The notes under the pieces are model-generated. The model worked only from the letters and a program-made list of their open reading frames with translations, was not told where the DNA came from and did no database searches. The position numbers were made by a program, and so were the translations under genes. From contig NZ_CP048834.1 in NCBI RefSeq assembly GCF_012971745.1, forward strand, positions 5,837,001 to 5,901,000: a stretch of 64,000 nt of DNA, read 5' to 3'. Within the stretch, counting starts at the first letter, position 1, and every line of letters starts with the position of its first letter. The stretch is from Starkeya sp. ORNL1. GTDB lineage: Bacteria > Pseudomonadota > Alphaproteobacteria > Rhizobiales > Xanthobacteraceae. Positions 25,753-33,086 of the stretch are shown one piece after another.

Positions 25753-26397
25753 TCAAAACTCGACCCCCTTCTGAGCCTTTACCCCGGCGGCGAAGTGGTG
25801 CTTCACCAATCCCATCTCGGTGACGAGATCCGCCGCCTCGATCAGCGCCGGCTTGGCGTTGCGGCCGGTGACGACGACGTGCAGCCCGGCGCGACGCCCA
25901 CTCAAGGCGGCCACAACGTGATCCAAGGGCAGATAGTCGTAGCGCAGCGCGATGTTCAGCTCATCCAGGATGACCAGCCCGATGCGCTCATCCGCCATCA
26001 GCTCCAGCGCCTTTGCCCAGGCGCGCTGCGCGGCGGCGATATCGCGGCTGAGGTCCTGGGTCTCCCAGGTGAAGCCTTCGCCCATGGTGTGCCATTCGAC
26101 CCGCTCGCCGAAGGTTTCAAGCGCGTCGCGCTCGGCCGAATGCCAGGCGCCCTTGATGAACTGGACTACGCCGACCCGCCCGCCGATGCCTTCGTCAGGT
26201 CGGCCGAGCGTGCGCAGAGCGAGGCCGAAGGCGGCGGTGGATTTGCCCTTGCCGGGGCCGGTATGGACGATGAGCAGGCCCTTCTCGACCGACTTCTCCG
26301 CCACCTCGGCGTCCTGCACCGCCTTGCGCTTCGCCATCTTGGCACGGTGGCGCTCGGCCTCTTCCGGAGTAATTTCTTCGGGCGTGATCGCGCTCAT
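25753..26397 (-). CDS. cobO: Cob(I)yrinic acid a,c-diamide adenosyltransferase CobO
   Basis: A 214-residue CobA/CobO-type ATP:corrinoid adenosyltransferase. It transfers the adenosyl group of ATP to reduced corrinoid, making the Co-C bond. The P-loop HTGPGKGKSTAAFGLALR (about residues 45-62), VGVVQFIKGAW, and the LVILDELNIALRYDYL block are all conserved. The ATG at 26397 overlaps the cobU stop by four bases (ATGA), so translation is coupled. The long N-terminal extension with MAKRKAVQDAEVAEK is usual for alphaproteobacterial CobO. Confidence 0.95.
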   Translation of the reverse strand: MSAITPEEITPEEAERHRAKMAKRKAVQDAEVAEKSVEKGLLIVHTGPGKGKSTAAFGLALRTLGRPDEGIGGRVGVVQFIKGAWHSAERDALETFGERVEWHTMGEGFTWETQDLSRDIAAAQRAWAKALELMADERIGLVILDELNIALRYDYLPLDHVVAALSGRRAGLHVVVTGRNAKPALIEAADLVTEMGLVKHHFAAGVKAQKGVEF

Positions 26398-26900
26398 CCC
26401 TTCACCTTCAAAGGCAGCCCGGCAACCATCAGCACTACCTCGTCGGCAAAGGTGGCGATGCGCTGGTTGAGCCGGCCCTGGGCGTCGCGGAAGCGCCGCG
26501 CCAGCGTATTGTCCGGCACGATGCCGAGCCCGACCTCGTTGGAGACCACGAACAGCGGCGCCTCGCGCGCCAGCAGTGCCGCTTCCAGCACCGCGCTCTC
26601 CATCTCGATATCGGCGTCGCCCAGCATGCGGTTGGAGAGCCAGAGCGTCAGGCAGTCGACCAGCACCGGGCGCTCGGGCGGCACGGTCATCAGGCTCGCG
26701 GCGAGGTGGTGGGGAGCGTCGATGGTTTCCCAACCCGCGCCGCGCCGCGAGCGGTGGAGCGCGATGCGCTCCACCATCTCGTCATCATAGGCTTCGGCCG
26801 TGGCGACGTAGGTCCAGGGCGAGGGCAGGCGTTCCACCAGCACCTCGGCGTGGCGGCTCTTGCCGGAGCGCGCGCCGCCGAGGATGAAGGTGAGTTTCAC
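26394..26900 (-). CDS. cobU: Adenosylcobinamide kinase/guanylyltransferase CobU (CobP)
   Basis: A 168-residue bifunctional enzyme that phosphorylates adenosylcobinamide and adds GMP. It begins VKLTFILGGARSGKSRHAEV (P-loop) with GTG at 26900 as start. His49 in ALHRSRRGAGW matches the histidine that is guanylylated, and VLVDCLTLWLSN and FVVSNEVGLGIVP are the usual later motifs. The GTG start overlaps the cbtA stop by four bases; the end overlaps cobO. Pseudomonas nomenclature calls this cobP. Confidence 0.95.
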   Translation of the reverse strand: MKLTFILGGARSGKSRHAEVLVERLPSPWTYVATAEAYDDEMVERIALHRSRRGAGWETIDAPHHLAASLMTVPPERPVLVDCLTLWLSNRMLGDADIEMESAVLEAALLAREAPLFVVSNEVGLGIVPDNTLARRFRDAQGRLNQRIATFADEVVLMVAGLPLKVKG

Positions 26901-27649
26901 GCCGCCCGCGCCAGAGCGCGGTTCGCCTCGAGCGCGGCGATCCGTGGACGCAGCCAGCCGGCCAGCCCGCCGAGCAGCACCCAGAACACGAAGCTGGAGG
27001 CCACCGAAGCGACGACGAAGCTGTGATGCAGCCCCTCCGGGATCGGCGTCTCGAAGCTCGCCGGCTGCGGTGCACCGATGACGTGCGGGATGAGGATCAG
27101 CATGACGCCGAGTGCGGCGAGCAATGGCACGCGGCCGAACACCAGCAGCGCGAGGCCGCCGGCGGTAGCGGCCGCGGTGCCGATCCACCAGATCTGTCGC
27201 GCCATGAGGTCGGCCGCCGGCATGGCCGGGAGCTCCGGAGGCAGGCCGAGCTGAGGAGCGAGGGTGAACACCGCGAAGCCGGCGAAACCCCAGAGGATGC
27301 CCTGCCGCCAGCCGTCGATGCCGCCGGCCAGCTCGCTTGCCGCCATCAGCAGCAGGCCGAAGCCGAAGCCGGTGAGCACCATGAAGACCAGCGTGAGGCC
27401 GTTGCGCTCGAAGCCGTCGCTCGGCGCCCATTCGTCGGCGTCGTGCTCATGAGCGGGCGTGGCGGCATCATGCGCATGTGCCACTGGTGCTTGTGCGGCC
27501 GGCGCTTCCGTGGCTTCGGCCGCGCTCTCATAGGTCTCGGCCTTGAGGATCAGCGGCACGGCGCCGACCATGTGGATGCCGGCGGCGACCACGCCGCTGC
27601 CGATACCGGCAAGGGCCGCAACGAACAGAATCGTCCTGAAAAGTGACAT
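26897..27649 (-). CDS. cbtA: Cobalt transporter subunit CbtA
   Basis: A 250-residue membrane protein of the CbtA family, predicted to import cobalt and regularly found under cobalamin riboswitches. There are about five hydrophobic segments, beginning TILFVAALAGIGSGVVAAGI. A histidine-rich loop follows the first (VAHAHDAATPAHEHDADEW), well placed to bind metal. The motif IWWIGTAAATAGGLALLVFG and a final helix near FVFWVLLGGLAGWLRP complete the pattern. It is preceded by cbtB (18 bases) and overlaps cobU. Confidence 0.92.
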   Translation of the reverse strand: MSLFRTILFVAALAGIGSGVVAAGIHMVGAVPLILKAETYESAAEATEAPAAQAPVAHAHDAATPAHEHDADEWAPSDGFERNGLTLVFMVLTGFGFGLLLMAASELAGGIDGWRQGILWGFAGFAVFTLAPQLGLPPELPAMPAADLMARQIWWIGTAAATAGGLALLVFGRVPLLAALGVMLILIPHVIGAPQPASFETPIPEGLHHSFVVASVASSFVFWVLLGGLAGWLRPRIAALEANRALARAA

Positions 27650-27667
27650 GCCTGTCCCCCCGCGTGC

Positions 27668-27862
27668 TCAGTGACAGGGGAAGGCAGTGGCGTGGCGCAC
27701 GTCGTGCGACGCATTGTGCACGGCGCTGATGTGGGAGAAGCCCACGCCGCCGACCACGAACACGCCGAGCAAGGCGGCGAAGGTGATGGCGAGCGCGCGG
27801 GACGCGGGGGTCTCGACGGCAAGGGTCGCGGTGTTCTGCGTGCCGGTCTTCTTCGTATTCAT
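27668..27862 (-). CDS. cbtB: Cobalt transporter subunit CbtB
   Basis: A 64-residue protein with one membrane helix (ALAITFAALLGVFVVGGVGF) and the C-terminal signature SHISAVHNASHDVRHATAFPCH region, whose conserved His residues are the proposed metal ligands of CbtB. It is the first gene after the leftward cobalamin riboswitch and is followed by cbtA. The size is normal for the family. AGGAGACC of the riboswitch 3' edge lies about 55 bases upstream of the ATG. Confidence 0.92.
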   Translation of the reverse strand: MNTKKTGTQNTATLAVETPASRALAITFAALLGVFVVGGVGFSHISAVHNASHDVRHATAFPCH

Positions 27863-27910
27863 TGCGGTCTCCTGAACCCTCCACCCGAGGGTCGGTTGGC
27901 GTTGCGTCGC

Positions 27911-28090
27911 CGGCCGGTCTCCTGGCTCGCGGGTCTCGGCCTGCTCTCCGCCTTCCCGGCTCGAAAGCCAGTGGCCAGTGGAGAGTGGGCTCGCCGCTTA
28001 CAGTTGCGGGGGCAGCCGCGGATTCGACGGAATGCTCCGTCCCACCGCGTTCCCGTCTTGCGTCCCGTGCGCACCACGGGAACCGACGAC
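27911..28090 (-). ncRNA. Cobalamin riboswitch (leftward, upstream of cbtB)
   Basis: On the minus strand the region has, in order, a 5' GGTTCC-type stem, the GCCCCCGCAACTGTAAGC core (CCCCCGCAACTGTAAGCGG near 28010-27990), a GGGAAGGCGG segment and the closing B12 box AGCCAGGAGACC. These are the hallmarks of the AdoCbl riboswitch. It should repress cbtB-cbtA-cobU-cobO when cobalamin is high. The boundaries are approximate. Confidence 0.92.
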
Positions 28091-28173
28091 TCCGGCGACT
28101 ATAGAGGACGCCCGCCGCGCCGCAACCGGGTGCGTTGACATTCGCGATGCCGGCTCCTTTAGTGGCCGCGACC

Positions 28174-28362
28174 GACGGTTCCTTCCCGCCAGGGAGGGAC
28201 GAAGAGGGAATGCGGTGCGGAGCGGCCTTGCTGAAAGGCGGCTCCAATTCCGCGGCTGCCCCCGCAACTGTAAGCGGCGAGCCCACGCCTCAAGCCACTG
28301 GACGCGATGTCCGGGAAGGCGGCGAGTGGGCGGCGACCCGCGAGCCAGGAGACCTGCCATCG
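28174..28362 (+). ncRNA. Cobalamin riboswitch (rightward, upstream of cobW)
   Basis: Contains GACGGTTCC at the 5' side, the core CCCCCGCAACTGTAAGCGG near 28260-28280, GGGAAGGCGG near 28314-28323 and the B12 box AGCCAGGAGACCTGCC at 28344-28359. Two small hairpins follow before cobW (AGGGCC/GGCCCT and GATGGGC/GCCCAT) and may form the expression platform. It should control cobW-cobN and the genes after it. Confidence 0.93.
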
Positions 28363-28477
28363 GTCCGGTCGTGTGCGCAGGCGGGGTGCCCGGCGTGCAT
28401 GGAAGGGCCTCACGGCCCTCGATGGGCATTCGCCCATGGCCGGCGCGCCTCGCGATTTGATTCGTTGGAGACGCCGC

Positions 28478-29524
28478 ATGAGTTCCGACCTCAGAAAAGT
28501 GCCGTGCACCATCGTCACCGGCTTCCTCGGCTCGGGGAAGACGACGCTGATCCGCCATGTGCTCACCGAAGCCAAGGGCCGGCGGCTGGCGGTGATCGTC
28601 AATGAGTTCGGCGATGTCGGCATTGACGGCGAGATACTCAGGGGCTGCGGCAATGAGGCCTGCCCGGAGGAGAACATCGTCGAGCTGGCGAATGGCTGCA
28701 TCTGCTGCACCGTGGCGGATGATTTCGTTCCCGCGCTCGACGCCATCCTGGCGCTGGAGCCGAAGGTCGAGCACATCCTGATCGAGACCTCGGGCCTGGC
28801 TTTGCCGAAGCCGCTGGTGCAGGCGTTCCACTGGCCGGCGATCAGGAGCCGGGTGACGGTCGACGGCGTGGTGGCGGTGGTGGACGGTGAGGCGCTGGCT
28901 GCCGGGCGCGTCGCCAATGATCTCGATGCGCTGGCCGAGCAGCGGGCGGGCGACGCCGCGCTCGACCATGACGATCCGATCGAGGAAGTGTTCGAGGACC
29001 AGATCGCCTGCGCCGATCTCGTGGTGCTGACCAAGGGCGATCTCGTCGACCGAGCCGGCGCTGAACGGGCCAAGGCGGTGCTCGATGCCAGCCTGCCGCG
29101 TGCGGTGCGGGTGGTGAGCGCGGTGGCCGGCCGGCTCGATCCAGCGGTGCTGCTGGGCCTCGGTGTCGGCACCGAGGCCGACATCGAGAACCGTCGCACC
29201 CACCATGATAATGAGCTTGAGCACGATCATGACGACTTTGACAGTTTTGTCATAAATGTCCCCGAAGTCGCTAACCCTGAAGAGCTTTCCGCCCGCATCG
29301 CGCGTGCCGCGGAGGAGGCGGGCGCGCTGCGGGTGAAGGGCTTCGTCGCGGTGACGGGCAAGCCGATGCGGCTGCTGGTTCAGGCGGTCGGGCCGCGGGT
29401 CACGCAGCAATATGACCGCGCTTGGGGTGCCGGCGAGCGCGCCGGCCGGCTCGTGGTGATCGGGCTGAAGGGGCTTGACCGCGCCGCGGTGGAACGGGCG
29501 CTCGGCGTGCTGGAGGCGGTCTAA
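28478..29524 (+). CDS. cobW: Cobalamin-biosynthesis metallochaperone GTPase CobW
   Basis: A 348-residue G3E-family GTPase that delivers Co(II) in cobalamin synthesis. It carries the P-loop GFLGSGKTTLIRHVL, the CXCC metal motif in GCICCTV, ETSGLALPKP and the TKGD guanine-specificity motif. A His/Asp-rich linker (HHDNELEHDHDDFD) precedes the C-terminal domain and probably binds metal. The start at 28478 has GGAG nearby. It is the first gene after the rightward riboswitch and is separated from cobN by a family B repeat. CobW works with the CobN chelatase. Confidence 0.95.
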   Translation: MSSDLRKVPCTIVTGFLGSGKTTLIRHVLTEAKGRRLAVIVNEFGDVGIDGEILRGCGNEACPEENIVELANGCICCTVADDFVPALDAILALEPKVEHILIETSGLALPKPLVQAFHWPAIRSRVTVDGVVAVVDGEALAAGRVANDLDALAEQRAGDAALDHDDPIEEVFEDQIACADLVVLTKGDLVDRAGAERAKAVLDASLPRAVRVVSAVAGRLDPAVLLGLGVGTEADIENRRTHHDNELEHDHDDFDSFVINVPEVANPEELSARIARAAEEAGALRVKGFVAVTGKPMRLLVQAVGPRVTQQYDRAWGAGERAGRLVVIGLKGLDRAAVERALGVLEAV

Positions 29525-29532
29525 GAATTGTC

Positions 29533-29631
29533 GTCATCCCGGAGTGGCCGCAGGCCGTTAATCCGGGATCGCGTGATGCTCTTCTCCTTCCTACGATCCC
29601 GGCTCTCCGCTTCGCTGCGGCCGGGATGACG
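29533..29631. repeat. Palindromic repeat block, family B, between cobW and cobN
   Basis: GTCATCCCGG at 29533 pairs with CCGGGATGAC ending near 29630. The inner stems are GGCCGCAGGCC-like and GATCCCGG/CCGGGAT. It lies nine bases after the cobW stop and ends about 24 bases before the cobN start, inside a likely operon. Confidence 0.85.
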
Positions 29632-29654
29632 ATCCGAGGAACCGGCGACCGGCC

Positions 29655-32600
29655 ATGCACATCCTCACCACCACCAGCGCGACGCTCGACGATCTGGTCG
29701 AGCCGGTCGATCTCGGCCAGACGCCGGGCGAGATGGTGGTGGCGTCCTTCACCGACAGCGACCTCGGCGCCTTGGCGCGGGCGTGGCGTGCCGAGCGCGA
29801 CACGCTGCCCAGCCTGCGCCTCGCCAGCCTGCGCGACCTGCGCCATCCGATGTCGGTTGACCTGTGGGTCGACAAGGTCGCGTCGAAAGCGAAATTTGTC
29901 GTCGTGCGCCTGCTCGGCGGGCTCGACTGGTGGCGCTATGGCGTCGAGCGGCTGTCCGTAGTGGCACGGGAAAAGGGCATCGCGCTCGCGGTGCTGCCGG
30001 GAGAGGATCGTGACGACCCGCGCCTGAGCGAAGCGTCGACGGTGCCGGCCGCCGAGTTGGAAGCGCTGCTCGGCTATTTCCGCGCCGGCGGGCCTGCGAA
30101 CATGCGGGCGCTATTGCGCCGGTTGGCGGGGTTGGAAGCGCCGGTGCCGCAAGAGGTGCCGCTCGCGGGCTTCTACGCGTGGTCCCCCTCACCCCAACCC
30201 TCTCCCCGTCGGGGAGAGGGAGCAGAAGGCGCTTCGATCGCGAAAGCCCTCTCCCCGTGGGGGAGAGGGTTGGGTGAGGGGGAAGCCCGCGCAAAGGCTG
30301 GCTCCGCAATCCCGATCATCTTCTACCGCTCTATGTGGCTCGCCGACGATACCGCTCCTGTCGACGCGCTGTGCGCCGCGCTCGAAGCGCGCGGCCTGAC
30401 GCCGAAGCCGATCTTCGTCGCCAGCCTGAAGGATCCCGCCTCCGCCGCTTTCCTCACCGAGGCACTGGCAAAGCTGAATCCCACCGCCATCGTCACTCTC
30501 ACCGCCTTCGCCGCCGGCGATCCCGGAGAGGCGACGGTGCTGGATGCGCCCGGCGTTCCCGTGCTGCAGGCGGTCGTCGCCACCACCAAGCGCGAGGCGT
30601 GGGCGAGCGGTGCACGTGGCCTGGCCAGCGCCGACCTTGCCATGCATGTGGTGCTGCCGGAGCTCGACGGGCGCATCCTCGCAGGCGCGCTGTCCTTCAA
30701 GGCGCCGGCGGCCGCCGATGACGACCTCGGCTTCACCGGCCTCGTCAACCGGCCGGAGCCGGACCGCATCGCGCAGGTTGCCAAGCGCGTCGCAGCACTG
30801 GCGCGCCTGCAAGCGACGCCGCGCGCAGAGCGCCGCGTCGCCGTGCTGATGCCGGACTATGCCGGCGCGCCAGGCCGCACCGGCTGGGCGGTCGGGCTCG
30901 ACGTGCCGGCGAGCATCCTCTCGCTGCTCGGGGATTTGCGGGCGGCAGGGTATGCGGTCGAGGGCGTGCCGGCGGACGAGCGGGCACTGCTGGGCGCGCT
31001 ATCCATTCAAGAACCACGTCATCCTGAGGTGCCCGGCGTCAGCCGGGCCTCGAAGGATGCCCGTCCGGGTGGGCGGGGCGAGCATCCTTCGAGGCTCGCT
31101 GCGCTCGCACCTCAGGATGACGTGGTTCTTTCAATCGAAGACTATCACGGCCTCCTCGCCGAACTCCCCTCGGCCGCACGCGAATCCCTCCACGCTGCCT
31201 GGGGCGATCCCGCCACCGACCCCGATGTCCACGACGGCGCCTTCCATTTCCGCGCCGCCTGGTGCGGCAATATCCTTGTCGGCATTGCGCCCGATCGCGG
31301 CCGCCACGAGCATCGACGCGCGGATTATCACGACCCCGCACTGCCGCCGCGCCATGCGCTGGTCGCCTTCGGCCTCTGGCTTCGCCATGTCGCGAAGGTC
31401 GATGCCCTCGTCCATATGGGCGCGCATGGCACGCTGGAATGGCTGCCGGGCAAGCATGTCGCGCTGACTTCGGCCTGCTTTCCGGAACTGGTGCTGGGCG
31501 CGCTCCCCATCATCTATCCCTTCATCGTCTCCAATCCCGGCGAGGCGGCGCAGGCCAAGCGACGCATCGCGGCCGTGACGCTCGGCCATTTGCCGCCGCC
31601 GCTGATCGAGGGCGGGCTCTCCGGCGATGCCCGCGAACTCGAACGCCTGCTCGACGAATATGCGCAGGCCGACGGGCTCGACCGCCGTCGGCGCGAGCGT
31701 CTGGCCATGCTCATCGTCGAGGAGGCCGAGCGTACCGGGCTCGCCCGCGAGGCGGGTGTCGGCGGCAACGCGGACGAGGCGCTGAAGCGCATCGATGCCT
31801 GGCTGTGCGATGTGAAGGAACTGCGGCTCAAGGACGGCTTCCATATTTATGGCCGCGGCGTCTGCGGCGATGCCGAGCGCGATGCTCTGCTTGCTGCATT
31901 GGATGGCCACCGCGTCGCCGCCGGGCCGGCCGGCGCGCCGGGGCGCGGACGCACCGACGTGCTGCCGACCGGGCGCAACCTCTTCACCTCGGACCCGCGC
32001 ACGCTGCCGACGCCGACCGCCTTCGATCTCGGCCGCCTCGCCGCGGAGGAAGTGGTTCGCGCCTATGCGCAGGCCCATGGCGACTGGCCGCGCTCGCTGG
32101 TGCTCGACCTCTGGGGCAGCGCGTCGCTCCGCACCGGCGGCGAGGAGATCGCGCAGGGCCTCGCACTGATGGGCTGCCGGCCGATGTGGGACAACGCGAC
32201 CGGCCGCATCACCGGCATCGAGGTGCTGCCGACCGCGGCGATGGGCCGGCCGCGGGTCGACGTCACCTTCCGCATCTCCGGCCTGTTCCGCGACCTGTTC
32301 CCGGCGCAGATCGCACTGATCGACGCCGCCGTCCGCGCCGTCGCCGCACGTGACGAGCCGGCGGAGGACAACCCGCTCGCGGCTACTCCAAATGCGCCGC
32401 GCATCTTCGGCACCGCGCCGGGCGCCTATGGTGCCGGCGTTGAGCAGATGCTGGGCACAGCGACGCGCGAGGAGATGGGCGACGCCTATCTCGGCGCCGC
32501 CTCCCATGCCTATGGCGGTGTGGAGGGCGAGGGGCAGGCGTCCGATGTCTTCACCGAGCGCGTTGCCACGGCGGACCTGCTGGTCCATGCCGGCGATGAT

Positions 32601-33086
32601 CCGGGCCGCGACCTGCTGGAGGGCGATGCCGATCTTGCCTTCATCGGCGGCTTCGCCGCGGCGGCGGAACGGCTCGGCAGGATGCCGGACCTTGTCGTCC
32701 TCGACACCGCCGATCCGCTGCGGCCGCGTGCGCGCCCGCTCAGTGAGGCGCTGGCGCGCATCGTGCGCGGCCGGGCCGACCCGCGCTATCTCGCCGGGCT
32801 GATGCGTCACGGGCCGCGCGGCGCCGCCGAGATGGCGGAGACCGTCGACCGGCTGGTCGGCTTTGCCGAAACCACACGGGCGGTGCCGTCGCATCTGATC
32901 GAACTGCTGCACGACGCCTTCCTCGGCGATGCCGCGGTGCGTGATTTCCTGATGACGGCGAGCCCCGATGCCGCGCGCGTGGTGGCGGCGCGCTTCGGCG
33001 AGGCGCGCGCCAAGGGGCTCTGGCATCCGCGCCGCAACGATGTCGATGCTGGTCTCGCCGTCGTCAGCGGGGAGGCGGCGGAATGA
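29655..33086 (+). CDS. cobN: Cobaltochelatase subunit CobN with two in-frame repeat insertions
   Basis: The large subunit of the aerobic cobaltochelatase, which inserts Co(II) into hydrogenobyrinic diamide with CobS and CobT (not in this window). It has 1143 residues, somewhat short of the roughly 1250 usual. Conserved blocks include HMGAHGTLEWLPGKH (about residue 590), LFTSDPRTLPTPTAF and GEEIAQGLALMGCRP. Two palindromic repeats are inserted in frame: a family C element at residues about 176-209 and a family A element at about 451-492. Both lie in regions where the family is variable, so the enzyme is probably active. The cobG start overlaps its stop by four bases (ATGA). Confidence 0.95.
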   Translation: MHILTTTSATLDDLVEPVDLGQTPGEMVVASFTDSDLGALARAWRAERDTLPSLRLASLRDLRHPMSVDLWVDKVASKAKFVVVRLLGGLDWWRYGVERLSVVAREKGIALAVLPGEDRDDPRLSEASTVPAAELEALLGYFRAGGPANMRALLRRLAGLEAPVPQEVPLAGFYAWSPSPQPSPRRGEGAEGASIAKALSPWGRGLGEGEARAKAGSAIPIIFYRSMWLADDTAPVDALCAALEARGLTPKPIFVASLKDPASAAFLTEALAKLNPTAIVTLTAFAAGDPGEATVLDAPGVPVLQAVVATTKREAWASGARGLASADLAMHVVLPELDGRILAGALSFKAPAAADDDLGFTGLVNRPEPDRIAQVAKRVAALARLQATPRAERRVAVLMPDYAGAPGRTGWAVGLDVPASILSLLGDLRAAGYAVEGVPADERALLGALSIQEPRHPEVPGVSRASKDARPGGRGEHPSRLAALAPQDDVVLSIEDYHGLLAELPSAARESLHAAWGDPATDPDVHDGAFHFRAAWCGNILVGIAPDRGRHEHRRADYHDPALPPRHALVAFGLWLRHVAKVDALVHMGAHGTLEWLPGKHVALTSACFPELVLGALPIIYPFIVSNPGEAAQAKRRIAAVTLGHLPPPLIEGGLSGDARELERLLDEYAQADGLDRRRRERLAMLIVEEAERTGLAREAGVGGNADEALKRIDAWLCDVKELRLKDGFHIYGRGVCGDAERDALLAALDGHRVAAGPAGAPGRGRTDVLPTGRNLFTSDPRTLPTPTAFDLGRLAAEEVVRAYAQAHGDWPRSLVLDLWGSASLRTGGEEIAQGLALMGCRPMWDNATGRITGIEVLPTAAMGRPRVDVTFRISGLFRDLFPAQIALIDAAVRAVAARDEPAEDNPLAATPNAPRIFGTAPGAYGAGVEQMLGTATREEMGDAYLGAASHAYGGVEGEGQASDVFTERVATADLLVHAGDDPGRDLLEGDADLAFIGGFAAAAERLGRMPDLVVLDTADPLRPRARPLSEALARIVRGRADPRYLAGLMRHGPRGAAEMAETVDRLVGFAETTRAVPSHLIELLHDAFLGDAAVRDFLMTASPDAARVVAARFGEARAKGLWHPRRNDVDAGLAVVSGEAAE
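30184..30282. repeat. Family C palindromic repeat inside cobN
   Basis: The left arm CCCCCTCACCCCAACCCT... (30184-30207) and the right arm ending GGTTGGGTGAGGGGG (to 30282) are inverted copies with one extra C on the left. Each arm also folds as its own hairpin (CCCTCTCCCCG/GGGGAGAGGG). It reads through in the cobN frame as SPSPQPSPRRGEGAEG and so on. Confidence 0.88.
31009..31130. repeat. Family A palindromic repeat pair inside cobN
   Basis: Outer arms AAGAACCACGTCATCCTGAG (from 31009) and CTCAGGATGACGTGGTTCTT (to 31130) are perfect inverted copies. The two inner hairpins are the standard family A units. TTCAA occurs at both edges (31006 and 31130), a possible target duplication. It is translated in frame, beginning RHPEVPGVSRASKD and ending LAPQDDVV. 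Confidence 0.9.
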
